A DNA stretch of 36,488 nt, taken from Lachnospiraceae bacterium. GTDB taxonomy: Bacteria > Bacillota > Clostridia > Lachnospirales > Lachnospiraceae. The position numbers and the translations under genes were made by a program. Below the pieces are notes generated by a model. That model made no database searches. It was not told the DNA's origin and saw only the letters and a list, made by a program, of their open reading frames with translations. Shown here piece after piece: positions 24,307 through 31,634 of this stretch (positions within the stretch are counted from its first letter, which is position 1; every line of letters begins with the position of its first letter). The stretch lies in NCBI GenBank assembly GCA_024692955.1, contig JAILLW010000022.1, positions 1 to 36,488 of the forward strand. Reading direction: 5' to 3'.

Positions 24307-26091
24307 TCACCTGTCTGCCGTTTCGATCACGGTGTTCTTTTTTTCGTAAGGCTTCGTAAGGTCGAAGGTCCATTCCGTATTTCCCTTGTCGTCTCCGGAG
24401 ATTTTCTCAAATCCCATTATCGCGTAAAAATCGCGCACCATCCCGTTCTTCGGCGTCGGATAATAATAACCGCGGATCTCCCGTATGCCGCGCTTTAAGC
24501 ACTCCGAAGCAAGCGCATCCATCATCGCGAATTCCATATCCCGCTTCAGCACTCTGCAGCTCATGAGCCAGAGTTCGATTTTCAGGATTCCCCCGGAAAA
24601 GTGCCCGATCACGACGCTTACCACGCCGTTATCCCCGAAACGGTCCTCCAGTTTCCCGTAAAGTGTAACACGCTCCGGATCCTTTGCCGCTTCCTCGATT
24701 TCTGCCTGGGTATATCGCTTCGTGGTCAGATTGAACTGATTCGATTTGTTCGTAAGCTGCGCGATCCTTGCCATATAGAGAGGCTCAAAGGCGCCGATCA
24801 CGGCTTTCATCTTAAGGGAGACAAGGTATTCCCGGTAATCCGAAAAGCTTTCCTCGAAAGCTCTTCTTTTCGCGTTTTCCGCGTACATTTCCGAGCGCTT
24901 TAAGTCATCCCCCGAAAGAGCCGTCACTTCGAAAAAGCCGGAACGGTCAATTACCCGGATATAGTCCTGGATCCCGCCGATCTCCGGAGCCCGGACTCCT
25001 TTTATCTGCTCCCGAACAATATGCCGCTCCGCGGGATTGTCATCGATAAAGACGAGGCTCTCGGGAAGAAGGTTCAGCTCCCTGGCGATCTTCCGGAAGT
25101 TTTGATCCTTCGGCTCCCAGTTCGCCATGATCTCGATGAAGTCCTCTTCCTTCAGCGTGCTGTCCGGGTGCCTGAGGCCTGCAAGGGCATTCTCCGGATC
25201 GTTCTTGGAATCGATGTTCAGAAGGATTCCGAGAGTTTTCAGCTGTTTAAGATATTCCTGAAACTCACTGTAAGCCTGTCCCGTGGATTCCTCCGGTCCG
25301 AGTTCGATGTTTTCGACCCCGTCATCTCCGATCACGCCGCCCCAGAGGGTATTGTCAAGATCGAGTACCAGCCCCTTTTTGTTCTTCCCGAAAAGGGATT
25401 TTATGATATTTGCCACATTCTGCGCAAGATACGGGATCGCGGGCAGCGAGAGCGCGTACTTGTACATATGATAATAAAACGGATCCGCCCAGTCCTTCAG
25501 ACCGAAGTCCGCAGAGAGATAGTTGATATCGCAGATGTGAAAGTTCTCATGATCCCTCGCGTAGGAAAAAAACTTCCGGTTAAGCTCCGACAGAAAATGA
25601 ACCCGTCCGCGGGGATCCACGGCATCCCTGTTTCCGAGTAGCCTGAAATACGGCATCTCAAAATCGTTCTGGATCACCGGGCAGCGATAGACCTCGAAGA
25701 TCCGGTCCCACATCTTCCGGAATTTTTCATACTCCGTAAGAAGCAGGTTCTCCACCGCCTTTTCGTCATCCCCCGGTGCCGGATATGCCGTGATGTTCCG
25801 GTTTGTCGTATGAATGTAGACAACATCCGGACCGAATTCTTCAAGCTCCGGATTCGGGAACATCGCGTCCTCATAATACCGGTTGTATTCCGATTCGTAA
25901 AAAGCCGGCCGGATTCCCTGATCCAGCAGGAAAAGCTCCAGGATCAGCCGGATGTCATTCGTGGTAGAGCCTCCGAGGATCGCGATCTTTTTGTCGATGA
26001 AAGGGCCGCCCACCTCAAGCAGCTCCCGGCGGATCTTCTTTTTCTTTTCCAGTATATAATTCGGATCGAAGGGATATTCAAGGCATTTCAT
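24307..26091 (-). CDS. FkbH-like HAD-IIIC family protein (glyceryl-ACP forming)
   Basis: 594-aa protein of the FkbH family. Family members dephosphorylate 1,3-bisphosphoglycerate and load the glyceryl group onto an ACP. The N-terminal region (about 35-225) begins IAILGGSTTNDI, an SGNH-like fold seen in long FkbH proteins. The HAD-IIIC domain has motif I LDLDNTLWGGVIGDDG near 241-256, SKNDPENA (motif II region) and FIDDNPAERHIVREQ (motif III/IV). The C-terminal part (about 420-590) is GNAT-like, with FNLTTKRYTQAEIE and GMVRDFYAIMGFEK. All HAD catalytic aspartates are present. The ribosome-binding site is weak. The gene lies between a large secreted protein gene and its ACP; no MBOAT or polyketide gene is seen, so the acceptor of the glyceryl group is unknown. 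Confidence 0.92.
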   Translation of the reverse strand: MKCLEYPFDPNYILEKKKKIRRELLEVGGPFIDKKIAILGGSTTNDIRLILELFLLDQGIRPAFYESEYNRYYEDAMFPNPELEEFGPDVVYIHTTNRNITAYPAPGDDEKAVENLLLTEYEKFRKMWDRIFEVYRCPVIQNDFEMPYFRLLGNRDAVDPRGRVHFLSELNRKFFSYARDHENFHICDINYLSADFGLKDWADPFYYHMYKYALSLPAIPYLAQNVANIIKSLFGKNKKGLVLDLDNTLWGGVIGDDGVENIELGPEESTGQAYSEFQEYLKQLKTLGILLNIDSKNDPENALAGLRHPDSTLKEEDFIEIMANWEPKDQNFRKIARELNLLPESLVFIDDNPAERHIVREQIKGVRAPEIGGIQDYIRVIDRSGFFEVTALSGDDLKRSEMYAENAKRRAFEESFSDYREYLVSLKMKAVIGAFEPLYMARIAQLTNKSNQFNLTTKRYTQAEIEEAAKDPERVTLYGKLEDRFGDNGVVSVVIGHFSGGILKIELWLMSCRVLKRDMEFAMMDALASECLKRGIREIRGYYYPTPKNGMVRDFYAIMGFEKISGDDKGNTEWTFDLTKPYEKKNTVIETADR

Positions 26092-26111
26092 ACACGCTAC
26101 CCATGTTTTCT

Positions 26112-26133
26112 TTCCGGAGAAGGTTCTCCGGAA
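26112..26133. repeat. Perfect 22-bp palindrome at the stop codon of the secreted repeat protein
   Basis: Arms TTCCGGAGAA (26112-26121) and TTCTCCGGAA (26124-26133) flank two bases, immediately adjacent to the TGA stop (26134-26136). No T-run follows on either strand, so this is not a standard terminator. It may stabilise or process the mRNA between the repeat protein and FkbH genes. Confidence 0.7.
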
Positions 26134-29100
26134 TCAGATAAGATCCATCAGCGAACGGATGCTGAGCTTCCTGCTAACGTTCGCCGCGATGATCGTAAAT
26201 GTTTTCGCTTTGCTCCCCGCCATTGTCCTTCCGTTTTCGGGGTTCCTTAAGCCCTTTACGATGAGCATCGCTTTTCCTTTTCCGGTATTGTTCAGATAGC
26301 AGAGTTCGTAATCCTTTCCCTCTGTCAGTCTCTCGTATTTTTTTCCGTCGAATTTGTATTCCACGACCACGGTACCGCCGATATCCGGATCATCGGTCTT
26401 TCGCGGTTCCCCGTTATAGGAGACACTCTTTAATGTCTTATTGTTCTTTCTGGAAGGATCATAGCCTTTCGCATAGATCGTTATTCTTGCCTTGCCAAGG
26501 TCCAGAACCCCGTTGTTCTTATCTTCTCTGATCACACGGTATTCCGACAGGATCGTTCCTGTGTAGTTGCCCCTGCCCGTGATGGTGACATAGACCACTG
26601 CTTCCTTTTGGCCTTCTTCGAGCTTAAGCTTATTCTTCGAAGTGATCCTGTCCGTACGTGCGGAATCCTTGTAGCAGGCCACCTGATAGCCCTTCTGAGG
26701 GATCGTTATTCCATTCATCGTAAGAACGCAGGACGGGGTGTACGTCTTTGCCTTTCCGGAATAGATCATGTCCGGAATGTATACGATCACATTGTCCGCC
26801 GGCTCGTTACCTGTTCCTTCGAGGCTTACCGGAGCGATCCGGAAGAAATACTTCTTCTCAACGGCCTTTCCCTTTTTCGGCTTGGGATCCTTGATTGCCG
26901 GAGTGCCTTTGTAATTTCCGATGAAACTGATGGCATAGGAGGCAGTGCCGTTTACGGAGGCCGCCTTGTTTCCCGTATAGGATACTTTGTAGTCTGTCCC
27001 TTCAACAAGCAGGTGAGGCTCTGCCTCAGCGGTCGCGCGGTAGTTGACGGTCAGCTTCCCGCTCAGTGTTGCCCCGCCGTTTTTATAAGGTATCGGAGTC
27101 TCCCTGATCTCCTCCGCGTTTCCGACCTCGATGATCCCGTTGTTACTCTGCTCCTTCACCGCCCGGGGGCTTACGGTCAGGCTTACGGATGCCGTTCCCG
27201 TATACAGGCCTTTTCCGATGATGTCGATGGTCTTTTTGCCCGCATTCAGAACATCCTCCGGGAAAATGAGATCATAGCACTCTTCCGGATCAAGGGCTTC
27301 CTGTGCCTTGCCCTTTCTGGGTTTGGAAGCATATACGGAAATCCTTGCGCGGATCGCATCCTTCATTGCTTCCTCTGTAGTATCCGGATCGTAGACAAGA
27401 GGTGTTTTCGTATCCGCAGCGGCATAGACGGGTTTTATCAGATCCTTCGCCTCCACGGTAACGGGAAGCTCCAGAGTGCCTTCGAAATTGCCCTTTCCCT
27501 TCACGGTGAGCGTCCCGCTTTCTTTATACTTTTTATTCGCATTCTGTACCGAATAGTCTTTGACCGTAAGCTTCCGGTTCCCGAAAAAGAGCGTGGGAGA
27601 AGCCTTGCTGTTTTCGCTGATGCGGATGCTTCCCGCCAGGATCCCTTCACTGTCAAGTGCCCGGGGCAGGATCCGGAATTTCAGGATTCTCATACCGGAC
27701 AGTCCGCTCTTTCCGCTGATGATGGCTCTTCCGCCTTCCGTCAGCCTCTTTTTGCTGTCCCTTGAGACATTCAGATTCCCGGAGTAACGGATGCTGTAAT
27801 CCACACCTTCCTTAAGGATCTTTCCGCCGGCACCGGTCACGGTCACTTCGGGCTTTATTTCCGATCCGGTGTAGGTTATCTCATAAATACCGCTTTCTTC
27901 GTCGTAGAAAAGACCCTCCGACGGATCCGCGGCACCCGTCCTGAAATAGGCCGTGAATTCATCAAGCGCGTCCTTTTCGGCTTCCCATTTCGCGTAGAGC
28001 GTGAAGCTCTTTGCCACGGGACGGCTGAAATCATATTTGTTCAGACAGTCTTCTTCGGTATACCAGCCCCGGAATACCATGCCCTCCGAGGAAAGGTCCT
28101 CCGGCTCCTTCACCATCCTTCCCTTCTCAAGGATCTGAGGTACGGGCAGGTCTCCGTACTTGCTGTTGAAATCCACCGTATATACCTGGTCATGGCCTTC
28201 GCCGATCATCAGCGTCAGCGTATAATCCTCATAATCCGTCGCATTGATCACACTGACGGAAACGGTGAGTCTTAGCGGATCCGTAATTCCGTCTGCCGTC
28301 TTCCACCCGATCGAAGGAGAAGGCTCCGTTGTAAGTTCGATCCCGTTATCAAGGAGTTCTGCTCCGTCAAGGATCCTGTATGTTCCGAAGGATGCGCCGT
28401 CCGGTACATATTCCGAAAGATCGATGCTTACTGTATCCGGCGCAAGTTCTTTGAAAAGAAGGGTCGTTGACTGCTTCTTCGCCTTTGAGATATTGACGGT
28501 CACGTTTTCCGGCTGACCGTCCAGCATGTATTTGGCAGCGTCCTTTCCGGCAAGCTTCACGCCCGTCACGGTGACCGGCCTGTTTTCTCCCGCGTGATCA
28601 TCCTCCATGACCCCGGAAACTTCGGAAAGATCCACGCTCACTTCATCATCTTTATCGATCCCCGTGATCTTCGGATCCGTAAGCTCCACCGAAGTATCGC
28701 CCTTCCGGTATCCGCGGTCCACCGCCTTAAGGGTTACGGTTGCCTTTTCATGCTTTCTTAAGATCTCTACTTCTTTGGCTTTGGTGGTTCCGTCGCTTTC
28801 GGCATAGCAGTAGTGCGCTCCAAAGTCACGAACAACGGTCTTCGGATTCTCCGGAGTCGCTACATAGGTTTCGTCAAGGATCGGCTGTTTGTCGCTTAAC
28901 GAGCTCCACTCCATTGCGGCGGAGCTTCCCTTCGCAATGACATCTCCACGAATGGTCAGTCTTCCTGCCACACCACCGGAGATCCCGATCTCGATAATGC
29001 TGCTTTTATCTTCCGCGTCCCCGCTTCCCGCGGTTCCGTTAAGTACGGCTTTTTTTTCTACCGTAATATTATTTTCCACCAGAACTCCATAGCAAAGCCG

Positions 29101-30168
29101 GTTGTTCGCATCCGTAACTTTTCCGCCGGTCCCGGTAAGGGACCCGGAATTAAGGATGAGATCTTTTCCCACGACAACACCCAGACTGCTGTGGGTGCTT
29201 TCGCTTCCGGAAGCGGTCACCTCCGCGTTCTCAACGGTAAGATCCCGAAATACCCGGATCCCCACGGATTTATAATCATTTATATTGGTGCCACTGTATT
29301 TCGAACCGGTGGAGGTCACCTTAAGACTCCCCGGATTCTTCGGATCGTTTCCGCTGATTGTAAAAAATCCGTTACAGAATATCCCGTCGCCGCCCGCGCC
29401 GTTATTGTCATCTGCCGCATAGACCGTGAGGCTCCCCGGAATGCCCGTTTCATCTCCCGGATATAAGTCCGGATATGCTTCCTTCTTATGCGCATTCCGG
29501 ATCGTCAGATTTCCGTAGCATACGATGCCATGGGATTCCTTGTTATAATGCCCTTTTACCCCGAGCTTGCAGTCTCCCGCCACGTTGATGATCAGGTCTC
29601 CCTCGCAGTGGATGCAGGAATTATAACTCTCTGATATGATCACACCGTCATAGAGGGTAAGTACCCCGGTCTCAGGATTGAATCTGGCAAGAGGGACCCC
29701 CGCTTCGATAAGGAGATTGTTTGTCATCATATCGGTATCCCCGACATAAAGTGAGGAAACCGGCTGGGAAGGATCCTCTTCCCCTGCCTGCGGATCCTCT
29801 TCAGGACCGGTCTCTTCCGTGATGGCGGAGATTTCTTCCTCATAGGCATCCTCCGCATCTTCCCGGCCGGATTCTTCGGTCAGGAATCCTTCCTCTTCGG
29901 CCGGATCTTCCGCATCGATATCCTTCGCATCAATGTCTTCTTCGTCAATCGCCTTCGCGCCCGTATCCGTCTCATCCCCGGATATCTTTTCGATATGATC
30001 TTCCGGAACCGTTTCATCTATGCCGATCCATCCCGATTCCGTATCGGATATTCCGGAAAGTCCCGGCCTTTCCTCCGCAAGCGCTCCCGTCGGAAGTGCC
30101 GTTACCGCAAGGGCCGCCGCCAGAAGGACCGCTGTCAGGTTTTTTCTTTTCCAATGGAATCTTCGCAT
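26134..30168 (-). CDS. Secreted multidomain repeat protein (beta-helix, InlB/MBG-type repeats)
   Basis: 1344-aa exported protein. Signal peptide MRRFHWKRKNLTAVLLAAAL onward, with a probable cut after A31 (GALA). A strongly acidic low-complexity linker covers about 40-150. A beta-helix-like region rich in LTI/LxV steps follows at about 160-450 (for example DLIINVAGDCKLG, NLTIRNA, SLTVYAADDNNGAGGDGIFC), resembling carbohydrate-binding right-handed helices. Ig/MBG-like units come next, then an InlB B-repeat (Listeria-Bacteroides repeat) at about 660-730 with VYTVDFNSKYG and FRGWYTEEDC...LYAKWE. About five further Ig-like YTGT/GNYxGT repeats run to the C-terminus. There is no LPXTG, SLH or other anchor motif and no catalytic site that I recognise. 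Likely a cell-surface or secreted adhesin-type protein. GGAGG lies 9 nt before the ATG, and a good promoter precedes it. Confidence 0.88.
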   Translation of the reverse strand: MRRFHWKRKNLTAVLLAAALAVTALPTGALAEERPGLSGISDTESGWIGIDETVPEDHIEKISGDETDTGAKAIDEEDIDAKDIDAEDPAEEEGFLTEESGREDAEDAYEEEISAITEETGPEEDPQAGEEDPSQPVSSLYVGDTDMMTNNLLIEAGVPLARFNPETGVLTLYDGVIISESYNSCIHCEGDLIINVAGDCKLGVKGHYNKESHGIVCYGNLTIRNAHKKEAYPDLYPGDETGIPGSLTVYAADDNNGAGGDGIFCNGFFTISGNDPKNPGSLKVTSTGSKYSGTNINDYKSVGIRVFRDLTVENAEVTASGSESTHSSLGVVVGKDLILNSGSLTGTGGKVTDANNRLCYGVLVENNITVEKKAVLNGTAGSGDAEDKSSIIEIGISGGVAGRLTIRGDVIAKGSSAAMEWSSLSDKQPILDETYVATPENPKTVVRDFGAHYCYAESDGTTKAKEVEILRKHEKATVTLKAVDRGYRKGDTSVELTDPKITGIDKDDEVSVDLSEVSGVMEDDHAGENRPVTVTGVKLAGKDAAKYMLDGQPENVTVNISKAKKQSTTLLFKELAPDTVSIDLSEYVPDGASFGTYRILDGAELLDNGIELTTEPSPSIGWKTADGITDPLRLTVSVSVINATDYEDYTLTLMIGEGHDQVYTVDFNSKYGDLPVPQILEKGRMVKEPEDLSSEGMVFRGWYTEEDCLNKYDFSRPVAKSFTLYAKWEAEKDALDEFTAYFRTGAADPSEGLFYDEESGIYEITYTGSEIKPEVTVTGAGGKILKEGVDYSIRYSGNLNVSRDSKKRLTEGGRAIISGKSGLSGMRILKFRILPRALDSEGILAGSIRISENSKASPTLFFGNRKLTVKDYSVQNANKKYKESGTLTVKGKGNFEGTLELPVTVEAKDLIKPVYAAADTKTPLVYDPDTTEEAMKDAIRARISVYASKPRKGKAQEALDPEECYDLIFPEDVLNAGKKTIDIIGKGLYTGTASVSLTVSPRAVKEQSNNGIIEVGNAEEIRETPIPYKNGGATLSGKLTVNYRATAEAEPHLLVEGTDYKVSYTGNKAASVNGTASYAISFIGNYKGTPAIKDPKPKKGKAVEKKYFFRIAPVSLEGTGNEPADNVIVYIPDMIYSGKAKTYTPSCVLTMNGITIPQKGYQVACYKDSARTDRITSKNKLKLEEGQKEAVVYVTITGRGNYTGTILSEYRVIREDKNNGVLDLGKARITIYAKGYDPSRKNNKTLKSVSYNGEPRKTDDPDIGGTVVVEYKFDGKKYERLTEGKDYELCYLNNTGKGKAMLIVKGLRNPENGRTMAGSKAKTFTIIAANVSRKLSIRSLMDLI

Positions 30169-30190
30169 GATCTTCTGCCTCCGAAACTAA

Positions 30191-30219
30191 ATAGTACCAT
30201 ACCGGGCCGCCGTTTTCAA
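30191..30219 (-). promoter_or_regulatory. SigA-type promoter of the secreted repeat protein
   Basis: Minus-strand -35 TTGAAA (30214-30219), 17-bp spacer, extended -10 TGGTACTAT with TACTAT at 30191-30196. The transcription start would fall near 30184, giving a leader of about 16 nt that carries the GGAGG site. Confidence 0.78.
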
Positions 30220-30249
30220 CGCGGACTGGCGCAAAAAGGGGCTTCCGGA

Positions 30250-30272
30250 AAGGCCCTGCCAAAAAGGGCCTT
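30250..30272. terminator. Weak hairpin after the TraX-like gene
   Basis: AAGGCCC (30250-30256) pairs with GGGCCTT (30266-30272) across a 9-nt loop, 10 bp past the TraX-like stop. The minus strand has only a delayed T-run (CCCCTTTTT), so termination would be inefficient. It may still partly insulate the downstream repeat-protein promoter. Confidence 0.4.
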
Positions 30273-30281
30273 CGTCAAAGA

Positions 30282-31094
30282 TCATTTGAAAAGAGAGCTG
30301 TAGCCGGTAAGCCAGCAAATCAGGGCAAGGATCCCCAAATGCACCGGATAGAAAGCATAGAAGAGATATTTCAGTTCAAGTCCGCGTTTTCCGTTATATT
30401 TTCTGACCAGCGGGATCGTAAGATATGCCGTGAACTCGAAGATACTGCTGAAGAGGCAGAGCGACGTGCAACCGATCGCCATCTGTGCGGAACGGTTCTT
30501 CCGGAAATCGTACATAAGAACGATTGTCAGCACACCTGCCGCCGAGTAGTCCGTCCGAAGAAGGAGCGCGACAGCCATCCCGGCGATCGCGACCAGGCTC
30601 TCGACGAAAATACGGAACCCTTTGCTCCTTTTTCTTAATGCGATCTTTACCGCCTCGATGCCCCAGAGGGTTAAAAGTCCGATGAGAAGCGTCCAGTAGA
30701 CACTCTGATATTTCCAGCTTATCCATTTGTCGGAAATGGCAAGATCAAAAGGAATCTCGGAAATCAGGGCAAAGAGAAACAGCCGTCCCGAATACCGCAG
30801 AAGATGATGGGTATAATAAAAGCCTTCGACAAGAAGAAAGCAGAAGATCGGAAAAGCGATCCGTCCGATAAGCCGCATCGCAAAATAAAGGATCTGAAGA
30901 GATCCCAGAGATCCGTCCCCGATATGTGAAAAGGAAAGATCGACCCCTTTATCATCAAGATACCGTTCAAGGATCGTAGCTGCCGTATGATCAATCAGCA
31001 TGGTGATCTCCGCGATGATCTTCAGGGTACTTCCCGAGAGCCCGGAGCTTTTTTCCTTTTCCTTCAGATTCACTTCTTCCGTATGTTCGATCAT
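30282..31094 (-). CDS. TraX-family membrane protein
   Basis: 270-aa polytopic membrane protein. It matches the chromosomal TraX-like family of Bacillota: SGSTLKIIAEITMLIDHTAATI at the first membrane helix, MRLIGRIAFPIFCFLLVEGFYYTHH with the family RIAFPIF motif, LFALISEIPFDLA, and a C-terminal YLFYAFYPVHLGILALICWL. About eight membrane segments. The plasmid F TraX acetylates pilin, but chromosomal relatives are uncharacterised and belong to the broad acyltransferase-3-like clan, so acylation of an envelope component is only inference. The ATG has AAGG 5 nt upstream and an extended -10 promoter close by. It is divergent from the thioesterase gene. Confidence 0.9.
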   Translation of the reverse strand: MIEHTEEVNLKEKEKSSGLSGSTLKIIAEITMLIDHTAATILERYLDDKGVDLSFSHIGDGSLGSLQILYFAMRLIGRIAFPIFCFLLVEGFYYTHHLLRYSGRLFLFALISEIPFDLAISDKWISWKYQSVYWTLLIGLLTLWGIEAVKIALRKRSKGFRIFVESLVAIAGMAVALLLRTDYSAAGVLTIVLMYDFRKNRSAQMAIGCTSLCLFSSIFEFTAYLTIPLVRKYNGKRGLELKYLFYAFYPVHLGILALICWLTGYSSLFK

Positions 31095-31107
31095 TCAGCC
31101 TTAACCC

Positions 31108-31137
31108 TTGTAAAGTATATCATAAAGAATATATAAT
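31108..31137 (+). promoter_or_regulatory. SigA-type promoter for the thioesterase gene
   Basis: -35 TTGTAA (31108-31113), 18-bp spacer, -10 TATAAT (31132-31137, perfect). The leader is about 28 nt and contains AAGGAG and GCGGAG. Confidence 0.75.
31114..31122 (-). promoter_or_regulatory. Extended -10 promoter for the TraX-like gene
   Basis: Minus-strand TGATATACT fits TGnTATAAT except one base. A poor -35 (TCGACA) lies 19 bp upstream. The promoter faces and overlaps the plus-strand promoter of the thioesterase gene, so the two may compete for RNA polymerase. Confidence 0.5.
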
Positions 31138-31172
31138 ATGTCGAAGAAAAATAAGGAGCGGAGAATCCGGTC

Positions 31173-31619
31173 ATGAGAAAGCTGAATGATGAAACCTTAA
31201 ATGCCCTTCGGGAAATGATGATCGAAATCACCTACCGGAATGAATTCAACAGCTATATGGGCATTGAGGTGGTGGAACTGAATGAGAATTACGGAAAGAT
31301 GAAAGTCCCTTTTTCCTCCCGGATCACGAATCCCTACGGAACGATCCACGGAGGCGTACTTTCCGCCTTAGCGGATACGACCGCCGGCACAACGGCCTGT
31401 ATGAACGGGCACTTTGTGACGACGGTCTCATCATCCCTGAATTATCTTCTTCCTGCCGCAAATACGGAATACATCTACTGTGAGGCAATGAAGCTGAAGA
31501 CCGGAAAGCATATTCTTGTCTATGACGTCCGGATCACCGATGATCATGGCAGTCTGCTTGACAGCGGTGAATACAGCTTCTTCGCATCCGGAAAAAAGGT
31601 CCTTGAGGACAGGATCTGA
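31173..31619 (+). CDS. PaaI-like hotdog-fold thioesterase
   Basis: 148-aa single-domain hotdog protein, probably an acyl-CoA thioesterase. The family hallmark is NPYGTIHGGVLSALADTTAGTTA (residues about 50-72), where HGG and the following aspartate/threonines form the active-site edge of PaaI/YbgC-like enzymes. SSSLNYLLPA and a basic/hydrophobic LKTGKHILVYDVRITDDHG beta-strand pair complete the fold. Length is typical. GGAG lies about 10 nt before the ATG. Substrate is unknown; no paa or CoA-ester pathway genes are nearby. It appears monocistronic, convergent with the GH3 gene (15-bp gap). Confidence 0.9.
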   Translation: MRKLNDETLNALREMMIEITYRNEFNSYMGIEVVELNENYGKMKVPFSSRITNPYGTIHGGVLSALADTTAGTTACMNGHFVTTVSSSLNYLLPAANTEYIYCEAMKLKTGKHILVYDVRITDDHGSLLDSGEYSFFASGKKVLEDRI

Positions 31620-31634
31620 GTCCTCCGAAAGTCC

